A stretch of 13,224 nucleotides of DNA, taken from the NCBI RefSeq assembly GCF_022376445.1, contig NW_025955717.1, positions 1-13,224 of the forward strand. The letters are read 5' to 3'. This document shows, one piece after another, positions 1 through 8,702 of the stretch; the stretch's first letter is position 1; every line of letters starts with the position of its first letter. A program made the position numbers and the translations under genes. Source of the DNA: Fomitopsis serialis. Taxonomy: Eukaryota; Basidiomycota; Agaricomycetes; Polyporales; Fomitopsidaceae. Under the pieces are notes generated by a model. The model was not told where the DNA came from. It did not search any database and saw nothing but the letters and a program-made list of their open reading frames with translations.

Positions 1-1
1 A

Positions 2-106
2 GTGCTGGGAACAGGCGATCGTCTCGTTCAGGCTGCCGTCGGTACTCGGTTTGGTCTGGTCATGAAGACCGCATGCGCCGCCGAAATGTTAGATGATTCA
101 ATTTAG
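2..106 (+). CDS. Possible 3' end of a plus-strand gene, truncated by the window edge
   Basis: Frame 2 is open from the first bases to a TAG at 104-106 and gives 34 residues of ordinary protein-like composition, with a run VQAAVGTRFGLVMKTACAAE. I do not recognise the family. The length is too short to exclude chance, and no intron border is visible that would anchor it to an upstream exon. If real, the gene converges on the broken UbiA-family copy, whose 3' end lies about 300 bp further right on the other strand. A minus-strand reading of the same bases looks less protein-like but cannot be ruled out. Confidence 0.25.
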   Translation: MLGTGDRLVQAAVGTRFGLVMKTACAAEMLDDSI

Positions 107-412
107 TGGTTCTTGAGTGAGTGGCCTATGGGTCAGCGATGCATTAAGGACACAGAGCCGCGCGTTGCGACCGTCCGAGTCGTTGGTGTCTACGCGGAAG
201 ACATGATATGTACCATCTTGTAGCTATGCCTCTCGCACACTTGAATTAGTATTGATTTCTGGTCGTCACTGGCACTGAGCTCCTCATACTACAGTCGCAG
301 CAATCAACAGATTCAATAGAATTTGTGATTGGAGATCACCGTTCCGCGGACTGCGTGACTGCAGTAGCGATAGCCTTGATAGGTGCTTCTATAAAACGTG
401 ATGTACTTATCT
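107..412. other. Intergenic, 3' flank of UbiA-family copy A
   Basis: No coding signal is seen. From about 250 onward the sequence aligns with 6255-6426, so the repeated block includes the DNA downstream of the UbiA-family stop codon. Shared words include gctcctcatact, gattggagat and ctctactgggtaacag. The part before 250 has no clear counterpart. Confidence 0.6.
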
Positions 413-2640
413 CTACTGGGTAACAGGGAAGGTCAACCACGGGTGTGATGTATGGAGTTGGTGAAGACCGTAAGCCGCGAAGGCAATCGTCTGGGAATGA
501 TAACTGAGGTGGTGGAGGGGTCGTGAACTAGTGTGATCTAACAGCCAAACGAGCGCTATCGCGTATACTGCAGACAATACAATATAGAGATTGTGGTGAT
601 ACACGGCGAGACCGACCACATGGACGGCTGAGAGCACCCATTTTGACTTCGATATGGAACGCAAAAGAACGGGGATTGTGGGTACTCCGTTCTTCTAGTC
701 GTCTGGATAATCTCGGATGTCCTCCATGACCTGTGCACAGACATAATGACGTTGTCAGATGAGTGCGACCTGCAGTCTGACAGGAAGGATCATACAGCGT
801 GACATGTCCGATCAACAACAGACCACAAGAAGAATTGCCAGGGCACCCAATGGACGGAGTGAACATTCGTTGCAGGAGCCCTCGAGTCAAAGCATGAGGA
901 CACACTTGCATATGTCCCATACCTGGAGTGACGCAGTCAATTATCAGATACATAAGAGAAGAAAAATCCGTTACACTCGGATGACACCAATGAGCAGCGC
1001 TTTGAGCCCAGGTATTCGCTTGACACTCCATATCTTTTGGCCACTGGCCGGCTTGTCATCCTCGCAGCCAGCCCTACTATGCGCGGACTTGCTGCCGGGT
1101 AGAAATGCCTTCACATAATGGGAGGCGTCGATATCCCACACAAAGGCTGGCCCGAAGCATACTGCGACGACGAGCCAAGTCCTCAGAGTACAGAAGAAAA
1201 GTACAGCGGAAAGAAGGAGTGTTGAGATGACGAGCAACGCTTTAGCGACGTGGAAGACGAGCGTGGTGCGGCCAACAACGCCACGCGTGCTAGCGATGTC
1301 GACGAGCTCAAGGTAGTGGTCCAGCCCGATTGCGATGTAGTAATCTGACAGTATACAGATGAAAACCTAGCGATGTTAGTGAGAACGCGACAGATGATAT
1401 ATGAGCGAGCTCGACTCACGGGTCTGCAATCCAGAGTGTCGAATAACAGACACGACATGAACGACGACAGGGCGAGGCTCCCGGCAGCCAGGACGGCTGG
1501 GGTACTATATCGATGAGCTCGTGCCGCAGAGTGGCACTGGAGTCGATGTGAAGCATCGGGTGACGACTGTCGAACGTCTACTACCCGAGGGATGCTGGCT
1601 TAAATGTGGCTTCGGTCATTCACTCAGAACCCACTGTTAAGTTCCTGCGCTAGTATCTGTTAATGCAGTGGCTCGTAAGACTTGCACCAATCACTCTGAG
1701 ATGCGAATGCAAAGCACTACACCTATTGAATACGGCTTTCACGCCCAACGATCTGCGCCCGCTGCCAAGGCCTGTCGTCCCTCCCTGCTAGCTTTAGTTT
1801 GATGTAAGAGAAGAAAGGTATACTCAGACTGATGAAGGACTTAACCAGCGCACAACCTCCGAATCCAGAGCGCACGAACGTGTGTTCACATCTCTGATTA
1901 TTCTGTCAAATTGGTCGATTAGTGACTAGCAGTGTGCCACAAGGAGCCCAACGTCACCGTCTGTGTAGCCCTGATGATACGGCTGCAGTGAAGGCGCTGA
2001 AAAGGATGATCGTAGGCTCTTGTGATACATGTTCTCAGGCTGCAGACTACTGCGAACGCGCGGGCGACGCGCGGTGTAGGTGTCAAACGCCGAGACTCGT
2101 CCCGAGACATTGTGTCCTCTATGACGAGCTGGGAAGAGAGCTTGAAGGTCGAATCCAGAGGATTGTGGGAGGCGTGATAACCGACATGTACAGGCGAACA
2201 CCGGACGGACATACGACGATTACTTACGGGATACGATGTCTCCCTAGACAGTAGACTCCTTATGTATGACCTCCACCACACACAGATTATCTCCTGCGGA
2301 TTCGGGGTTTCTCCGGCGGTACTTAGTACCTGCGCCCGCCGTCGAATGTGAATGGCTCAGCTGCAGACTGAACATGTTTCAGGTCTGAATGGCAGTCAGT
2401 TCGCCCTTGGGTTTACCAATGCCATCAGACTGGTGCGTCGTCTAACACAGTCTGACCGTAACACGACTAAACCATAGACCATTAAACCATAGAGTTGCCG
2501 TAGTAGCAATGTGCTTGGAGTGGCTGATCCGGGCTGATCATGACCTCGAAATATGAGGATCTCTGACCCATATGCGCGCCTGGTCCTTCAGATCCCCACT
2601 TTCACTGACCCTGTCGGGCGGCTTACCCAGCGGCCCATCT
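250..2640. repeat. Segmental duplication, copy A
   Basis: This block is a diverged direct repeat of about 6255-8585, in the same orientation. It contains the whole UbiA-family copy A (413-1577) and about 1 kb upstream of it. Both coding and non-coding parts align, with many small indels. Markers shared near the far end are tcctgcggattcggggtt (2294 onward against 8213 onward) and ataga-gttgccgtag (near 2490 and 8400). The left edge is fuzzy; the right edge lies near 2640, where similarity to the other copy stops about 115 bp before the P450 start. I see no terminal inverted repeats or transposase, so nothing points to a DNA transposon. Confidence 0.85.
413..1577 (-). pseudogene. Broken UbiA-family prenyltransferase-like gene (copy A)
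   Basis: The four exons match copy B one for one: about 1577-1420, 1366-975, 922-796 and 730-413, with introns of 53, 52 and 65 bp in the same places. Exons 2 and 3 are open. Three lesions break the gene. The codon aligned with the start ATG of copy B is ACG (1575-1577). Exon 1 carries a net 5-base insertion around 1503-1511, so no ATG leads into the hydrophobic frame. Exon 4 has TAG at 695-697 where copy B has TTG (Leu), inside the second aspartate-rich motif MEDIRDYPDD. Apart from the stop, the last exon still differs from copy B at only about 8 of 105 residues, so loss is recent or something still constrains it. A chimeric or read-through product is conceivable but not supported. Confidence 0.78.
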
Positions 2641-3102
2641 ACGTATACTCGTTCAGGCTACTGTCGATTAGTGTAGAGAACATGGGTGCATGTACTATAC
2701 CGAAGGTGATAGAAGGAGACCGCCGCGCGATCTTATAGGCTGGTCAGTAGTGACCAGCCGAGGCCTGAGGCTACTGTGCGAGGTCTACACAGAAAAGAGT
2801 GGCAAAATTTTACAATAAAACGCATCAAGAAATAGTATTTGAGTCTCAAAACCGGCAGTCGGAAGGTCCTTCCTACACACGCGCACAGGCGAAGACATGA
2901 TGTACATAGGATGTACACAGAACGCATCAATGAGTCGCAGACAATAAGCGCTACTTGTCAAAGTGCCTAATCACGTCGGTTTCGAGCATGACTCCGTTGT
3001 TCGCCGAACGCTGCGACCACTGCGGCCACTGCCAGCTGCGTTCGCTTCTGGCGAGAGGTTCAAGTCAGTCACTGACATCCATCTGTGAGCCCTGATCGAG
3101 AC
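1578..3102. other. Intergenic: duplicated upstream block, then unique DNA
   Basis: Up to about 2640 this is the upstream flank of copy A and aligns with 7591-8585. Open frames in it (for example 1922-2254 plus and 1919-2281 minus) are not kept in the other copy, so they are unlikely to be genes. From 2641 to 3102 the DNA is unique and forms the 3' flank of the DUF6534 gene; apart from one strong hairpin at 2738-2759 I see nothing coding in it. Confidence 0.6.
2738..2759. repeat. Perfect 9-bp inverted repeat (hairpin)
   Basis: GGCTGGTCA, a 4-base spacer, then TGACCAGCC: a perfect 9-bp stem. It lies about 100 bp outside the end of the duplicated block and about 340 bp past the DUF6534 stop codon. 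The role is unknown; it could be a protein-binding palindrome or chance. Confidence 0.5.
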
Positions 3103-4926
3103 TCACGCCAAACCTTTCCGGGCTGAGACGTTGTGCATCGGCATCTCTTGTACACTGAACGCATCCGTACCGTGACTGCGTCCACCGCTACGGATATAGT
3201 GTCGAGCATTCAATCTTCACACGTCATTAGTACGGAGATGCACAAGCACTCATCCAAGAAGAAACGTACATCGCGAGGACGGAGTTCACATAAGCTGCGC
3301 ACGCGTTGTCATGAGTGCGTCAATAAGCGAAGTGTTATGGCCGGCTGCTTACCTTTCCCGCCCGCGAAATGGAATATCGACCAGTAGAATACATCCTTGT
3401 CCGCAGCAATGTACTACGTCAAGGTTAGCCGGTTGTAACAGCAACGGTACATTGACCGTGGACGCACAGTAATTGCTTGGGCTGTCTGCATAGCACTGTG
3501 ATTCGCTCAGTACTTCTGTATCTTCTAAATCAAGTATCACATACGCAGTTAACGCGCCCCGGTTGATGGCCCACGCCGTCAGCGTATTTATCAACGAATC
3601 AGTACTGTTGGGATGAGGGATTAGAATACCGTATAGACTCGTAGATGCTCGTGCACGCACTGTGAAAACATGGTCCGCTCTCTCTGCAGCAACCAAGACA
3701 GTGCAACAGTGATATAAATATCCGCAATGCAGGCCATCACCGGCTGCACCGTTGCTGGGACCACGGTCATTGTATAAACCGCTGGAATGGCGGGATTGTG
3801 AGCGCTGTACGGCAATCATCAACATGAGCACTTCGTCGTGTATTGCAATACGCACACTTCGTAGACGTTCTCTAGAGATACGATCTGTGTCAGCAGATGA
3901 CGTAGGTCCATGCATGCCATACGCACCTATGCCGAAAGCTATAACATGCTCCTACGTGAGTGTGCTATCCATAGAGAGAAAGATGGCGACCAACCAAACG
4001 ACACTAGTGAGATCGCCGTCTATCATGACACTGTTTCAGTTGAACGTTACTGAGGCGCGTTCGGGAAACTCACCACTACGGAAGTGATGAGGATCTTGTA
4101 CGTCTTGCTCTTGATGACTGCATGACTTGATGAGTCTACTCTACCTTCGCCTGCCAATACTAGTGTACATACGTTTCCAGATGGTCATGGTATAATATCT
4201 GATCCCGAACGAGTTAAAGTCAGACTTTCCAGGTATGCAGTGTCACTCACATCTGTACCGTGAGGGTTACGATCGTCTGAAAACCCGTCAGCTACCGATC
4301 GACTGTCGCCCGGTTTCACGATGGACGCACCACAACAAGGTACTCGACCTGCGTTTACATTGTTAGATCAGGATCACACAGGTTGAAAGCGGAGGTCACT
4401 CACGACACCAGAGCTAGAGAGAGGTTCGTTAGCAACCTGGCGTGCCAGTCATAACAGAACACTTACTTTGGCATAGTGCCGAGCTTCAGCAAATTGGCGT
4501 GACCCGAGATGAGGAAATCCCAAATGAGCTAAAACCCTCGCGTTATGATAGGTGTTACAGCCCCGAGAAAGGAGTGACCATACCGCCACATCCAATATGG
4601 TCACCAGTGTGTCCAAGAGCCTGTCCAACCGTCGGATCCATGAGATGCCATTGCGCCGTCGAGAGAGTGACATACCACAAGAGCCACACCTGACAGAGGG
4701 TCAGTCAAAGATGCATGGGCAAGAAAGATACGACGTACAAAGGTCTTGAAGCCCCAGCGATCTTCCCGGTAATGGCGAGCATAATAAATGACTTGGGCAA
4801 CGGTACAGCCATAGAATCTGCGAGAAGGTGAGCCCATGCAAGCATCTTCATGGTGTTCAACACCTACAGAGTCGAAAGCACGATACCAATGAAAAAGCAA
4901 CCAAGGGTCGTGTCGAAAGCCGTCAT
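3103..4926 (-). CDS. DUF6534 domain multi-pass membrane protein
   Basis: Spliced by hand this gives a complete 285-residue protein in 19 exons: 4926-4868, 4817-4739, 4689-4676, 4620-4584, 4528-4467, 4413-4404, 4348-4331, 4276-4251, 4198-4173, 4117-4074, 4019-3995, 3938-3927, 3871-3856, 3804-3661, 3604-3545, 3495-3468, 3413-3353, 3294-3270 and 3214-3103 (TGA at 3105-3103). All 18 introns are GT-AG and 49-58 bp. The family is recognised from YGCTVAQVIYYARHYREDRW (22-41), TVQPVMACIADIYITVALSW (161-180), HTDSLINTL (191-199) and the C-terminal YVNSVLAILNAR (242-253). About seven hydrophobic segments are seen, near residues 4-24, 46-66, 88-109, 118-137, 160-182, 201-221 and 228-250, followed by a short hydrophilic tail. 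The molecular function of DUF6534 proteins is not established; they are abundant in Agaricomycetes. The start is the ATG in CCCGCCATGACGG. The 10-, 12- and 16-nt exons are the least certain parts. Confidence 0.85.
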
Positions 4927-6426
4927 GGCGGGCGGCCAGAAGCACGAATAAACAAGGGGGCAGTAGATGATACCTGTTGGGTGGGCAGCGCTCCGACGTC
5001 GGAATCAAGTTAAGGCCGGGGAGACGACGGTCGCGCTCCAATGGCGTTTCGCAGTGATAAGCTGATCGGGATCTACTAAGAAGTAAGTTATGCAGGGACA
5101 GGTAGAACGCGAGACATGAGGTACCGGCGAGTCTTCAAGGACAACGTCTGGCTATGTCCGCCCTCGCGATGCTTGCGATCGTTACGCAGACTCGGTTTTA
5201 CGTCTGATCTAGCAGAGTCAAGGGGGAAATTTCGACCATGAAGCTGCAAAGCCACCTGTGCTTTTGATTGCATGACGCGACAAGGATGCATGATTTGATA
5301 GGATACGCACGGCGGGCATCAGCGTGCACCTGAGAGGTCATCGCCCTCATCACCGAGTCTGTCCATGTTCCACGTGAACGCCCGCGCTGACGCGCACCGC
5401 TTGGGGCGGAACTTCTGGATCATACACGTTCTGTGCGATGACAGAACATCACCTACTCCAAACTCTCCCCGTTCGTCCTTGTCTCGGTATGACAGATGGA
5501 TCCCGCTCCATCGGCTTCTCATTGATCTCATAGTCCGACTCGTTGAACTTCTCTGGCGACGGACATCAGTTTGGATTGAAAGCGGAGATTCGGAGGACCT
5601 AGCCTGAGGGTGGTGCCATAGACTGTGGCAGAAGTACTCACCAATGATGGGACCCCGAGCTCAGCACCTCAACGTCTGTCATGACACTCGCAGTCACTAG
5701 TACAAAAATCACCTAGTATGCGACCGGTGATGATCCATGAGCCGTCCAATTGAGGTGATAAGCACGGGCGACTCGCATTGTGGCGTGTGGCCCCGGTGTG
5801 GCCCCTGATCCGGAGATCAATGAACTTGGCGCCCGCCAGCCACCGGAGCCTTCCTCCGAAGGAGGAGGAGGAGGGGATTCGGTGACGGACGTGGACCGGG
5901 GGTGTTCAGGCCGGGGTCGCAGTGCGCACCGGAGGATCACGCCGCCACGACTGTACCATGGCAAGTGCTTCAAATTTACAGTAAAGTGCGAAACAGGCTG
6001 AGGCTCGCAGTGCGACCTTAGGGTTGTACACAAATGCGAAGGCACAAGCTTCCGCACTAGCACCTGTGTGGCTCGGTTTTGCCACACTATTGGCACTAGG
6101 CCCACGATGTTGGAAACCCAGAGGAATCGTTGTTGTCATCAAGAATGTCACCGCTCAAACCTAAGATGCCGGTCTATCAGAATCAATTCATCATGAACAC
6201 TTGCTAGTGCTATTGTTAGGCAATCTCGACGCAGCATATGCTTACAGACGGCAGCCGTCATCGGTCCCAGTGACCACTGACATCTAGCTCCTCATACTAG
6301 CACTATAGCTGGCAACCAACGAGTTCAATGGACTTTGAGATTGGAGATTACCGCTCCGCGAACAGCACAGAGTACAGTAACAACAACCTTGATTCAATGA
6401 GTGTTTATACAAAACAAGAAGTATCT
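4927..6426. other. Intergenic, 1.5 kb without an assignable gene
   Basis: This lies upstream of the DUF6534 gene and downstream of UbiA-family copy B. It holds a short minus-strand stretch with coding-like codons (5456-5553), an inverted repeat GTTCTGT/ACAGAAC at 5429-5448, an E-box-like CACGTG near 5371, and a GC-rich purine-biased patch around 5780-5960. From about 6255 it is part of duplication copy B. I could not join any of the open frames into a recognisable protein. Confidence 0.5.
5456..5553 (-). other. Coding-like fragment, unassigned
   Basis: On the minus strand one frame reads EKFNESDYEINEKPMERDPS and a little further, with strong GAG/AAG and C/G-ending codon preference in its first 17 codons, then stops at TAG just after 5456. 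A CAG lies directly before the fragment and an AG|GTAGGT at its end, so it could be an internal exon. I do not recognise it and could not find convincing neighbouring exons. It may be a relic of a gene or transposon, or chance. Confidence 0.22.
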
Positions 6427-8585
6427 CTACTGGGTAACAGGGAAGGTCAACCACGGGTGTGATGTGTGGAGTTGGTGAAGACCGTAAGCCGCGAAGGCAA
6501 TCGTCTGTGAATGATAACTAAGATGGTAGAGGGATCGTGAACTAGTGTGATCTAAAAGCCAAACGAGCGCGATCGCGTATACAGCGGACAATATAATGTA
6601 GAGGTTATGGTGATACACGACGAGACCCACCACATGGACGACTGAGAGCACCCATTTTGACTTCGGTATGGAACGCAAAAGAACGGGAATTGTGGGTACT
6701 CCGTTCTTCAAGTCATCTGGATAGTCTCGGACGTCTTCCATGACCTGTGCACAGAAACGATAAAGTTGTCAGATGAGTACGACGGGCAGTCTGACAGGAA
6801 GTATCGTACAGCGTGACATGTCCGGTCAACGACAGACCACAAGAAGAACTGCCAGGGTACCCAGTGGAGGAAGTGAGCGTTGGTTGCGAGAGCCCTCGAG
6901 TTGGAGCAGGAGGACACAATCGCATATGTTCCATACCTGGAGCGACGCAGTCAGTCATCAGATACAAAAGACAACGGAAGAACCCTTACACTCGGATGAC
7001 ACCAATGAGCAGCGCTTTAAGCCCAGGTATTCGCTTGACGCTCCATACCTTCTGGGCAGCCGGCTTCACGTTGTCCTCCTCGCAGCCAGCCCCACGGGCG
7101 GACTTGCCGCCGGGAAGAAACGCCTTCACGTAGTAGGAGACGTCGATATCCCACACAAATGCTGGTCCGAAGCATACTGCAACGACGAGCCATGTCCTCG
7201 GAGGACAGAAGAAAAGTACAGCGGAAAGAAGGAGTGTTGAGATGACGAGCAACGCTTTAGCGACCTGGAAGACGATCGTGGTGTGGCCAACAGTGCCACG
7301 CGTGCTAGCGATGTCGACGAGTTCAAGGTAGTGGTCCAGCCCGATCGCGATGTAATCTGACAGTATACAGATTAAAATCTGGCGAGGTTGGTGAGAACGC
7401 CGCGACAGATATCATATGCGCAACTTGAAGCTCGACTCACAGGTCTCCAGTCCAGCGTGTCGAATAACAGGCACGACATGAACGCCGACAGGGCGAGGCT
7501 CCCGGCAGTCAGGACGGCTGGGGTGTCGATGAGCTCGTGCCGCAGAGCCGCAGAGTCGGTGTGCAGCATCGGGTGACGAATGTCGAACATGTACCCGAGT
7601 GATGCTGGCTTAAATATGGCTCCGGTCACTCACGCGGAATCAAGGTAGCAGCAACACGGTATCCACTATTTTCTGCGCTATCTGTCAATGCAGTGGCTCG
7701 TAACGCACGCACCGATCACTCCTATCGTCCCTCCCCGCTATGCTGTGGCTTGATCTAAGAGAAGAAAAGGTATACCCAGATTGATGAAGGAACCTCACCA
7801 GCGCAAGCAACGCGCGAGGGCAGCGCACAACCTTCGCAGCGCACAAACGTGTGTTTCCATCTCTGATCATCCTGTCAAGATAGATTAGTAGCAGTGCGCC
7901 GCGAGGCTCGGAGGCCGACCTCCGAGATGGGCTGCGAAGGATGATCGTGACCTCTTGATACATGTTCCGCAGACTACTGCGAGCGCGCGGTCGACGCGCG
8001 GTGTGGATGGTCGAGTCGAACGCCGAGACTCATCATGCATCACGTCCTCCACAACGATCTGAGAAGAGCCAAGGCCGGATTAGGAGGAGTAGGAGGGGGT
8101 CGTATCACTGACACAAACATACGACTATTACCTACTACGAAGTGGGATGTCTAGATCTCCCTCAGAGACAGTAGACTTCTGTTCGACGTCCACCACACAC
8201 TACCGTTTGTCTCCTGCGGATTCGGGGTTCTCCGACGGTGCTTACCTGCACCCGCCGTCGAATGCAAATGGCTGCAGAATAAAAATGTTTCAGGTCTGAA
8301 CATTCAGTTGACCCTTGGGTTTCCCAATGCCAGTGGCGTGCTTTCTAGCACTGTCTGACTCCAGAGTCTGCCCGTGACACGGCTAAAGGCCGCTAAACCA
8401 TAGAGTTGCCGTAGAGCAGTGTGCTTGGAGTGACCTGGAGTGACTCGAAATCTGAGGATCTGACCCAGATCTGACCAGTGCCCCGTCATCCATACGCGCG
8501 CCTGGTTCTTTGATGGCATCTAAAACCAGATCCCCACTTTCAGTGGCGACAGCACCGGTGTCGGGCGGCCTTCCTGGCAGCGACC
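6255..8585. repeat. Segmental duplication, copy B
   Basis: Diverged direct repeat of about 250-2640. It contains the intact UbiA-family gene and most of the intergenic DNA up to roughly 115 bp before the P450 start codon. The P450 itself is outside the repeated block: no P450 sequence follows copy A. Confidence 0.85.
6427..7590 (-). CDS. UbiA-family prenyltransferase-like membrane protein (copy B, intact)
   Basis: Spliced exons 7590-7441, 7378-6990, 6936-6810 and 6744-6427 give 327 residues with introns of 62, 53 and 65 bp. UbiA enzymes are membrane proteins that transfer or cyclise prenyl diphosphates, using two aspartate-rich motifs to bind Mg-diphosphate. The second motif is clear: D226, D229 and D232/D233 in MEDVRDYPDDLKNGVPTIPV (224-243). 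The conserved loop KRIPGLKALLIGVIR (165-179) and the C-terminal YAIALVWLLD with LSYHSQTIAFAAYG also fit the family. The first motif is weak: D58 and D65 remain, A61 stands where Asp is usual. Several hydrophobic segments run through the protein. The start is either ATG 7590 or ATG 7569 (Met8); a TATTTAAG lies only about 20 bp before the first, which favours the second if it is a TATA box. It could be a prenyltransferase or a UbiA-type terpene cyclase; the sequence cannot decide. Confidence 0.78.
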
Positions 8586-8702
8586 CAATTCCGTCCGTTC
8601 ATGGCGGGGCTTCAATTCATTGTAGGCTCTGATGATCCATTATGATATAATCTTCCGCTTGCTCCGCGCCTGCTCTGCGAGCAACTTAGCAAGCGCGAAG
8701 CC
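7591..8702. promoter_or_regulatory. Divergent intergenic region between the UbiA-family gene and the P450
   Basis: The two genes are transcribed away from each other across about 1.1 kb, so control elements may be shared. The first 1 kb is repeated in front of copy A; the last 115 bp next to the P450 is not. A TATTTAAG (minus strand, near 7607-7616) precedes the UbiA-family start, and an AT-rich GATATAAT (8644-8651) precedes the P450 start by about 52 bp. A GC-rich near-palindrome around SalI-like GTCGAC lies near 7983-8000. No other coding signal is seen. Confidence 0.45.
8644..8651 (+). promoter_or_regulatory. TATA-like element of the P450 gene
   Basis: GATATAAT lies about 52 bp before the P450 ATG, in DNA that is not part of the duplicated block. 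Position and composition fit a fungal TATA box; there is no experimental support. Confidence 0.35.

Noticed and set aside
1183..1458. Open frame crossing exon 1, intron 1 and exon 2 of copy A
   Set aside because: It passes through the 53-bp intron without splicing and reads exon 2 in the wrong frame; the spliced frame matches copy B.
1919..2281. Overlapping open frames of 110-120 codons on both strands upstream of copy A
   Set aside because: The aligned region in copy B (about 7880-8200) is full of indels and stops in every frame, so the DNA is conserved as sequence but not as protein.
250..2640. The duplicated block as a transposon
   Set aside because: No terminal inverted repeats, target-site duplications or transposase or reverse-transcriptase sequence were seen; it carries a host-type gene with introns.
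3349..3915. Long open frame of 188 codons on the minus strand
   Set aside because: It reads through introns 12-17 of the DUF6534 gene. Splicing at good GT-AG sites gives the family motifs, while the unspliced frame loses them.
4601..5041. Open frame of 146 codons on the minus strand
   Set aside because: It contains DUF6534 exon 2 in frame, but its upstream half is intron 1, exon 1 in another frame and 5' flank. The real start is the ATG at 4926.
5713..6105. Open frames on both strands over a GC-rich patch, with runs of proline or glycine
   Set aside because: The runs come from low-complexity GGA/TCC repeats; no domain, intron pattern or conserved block supports a gene.
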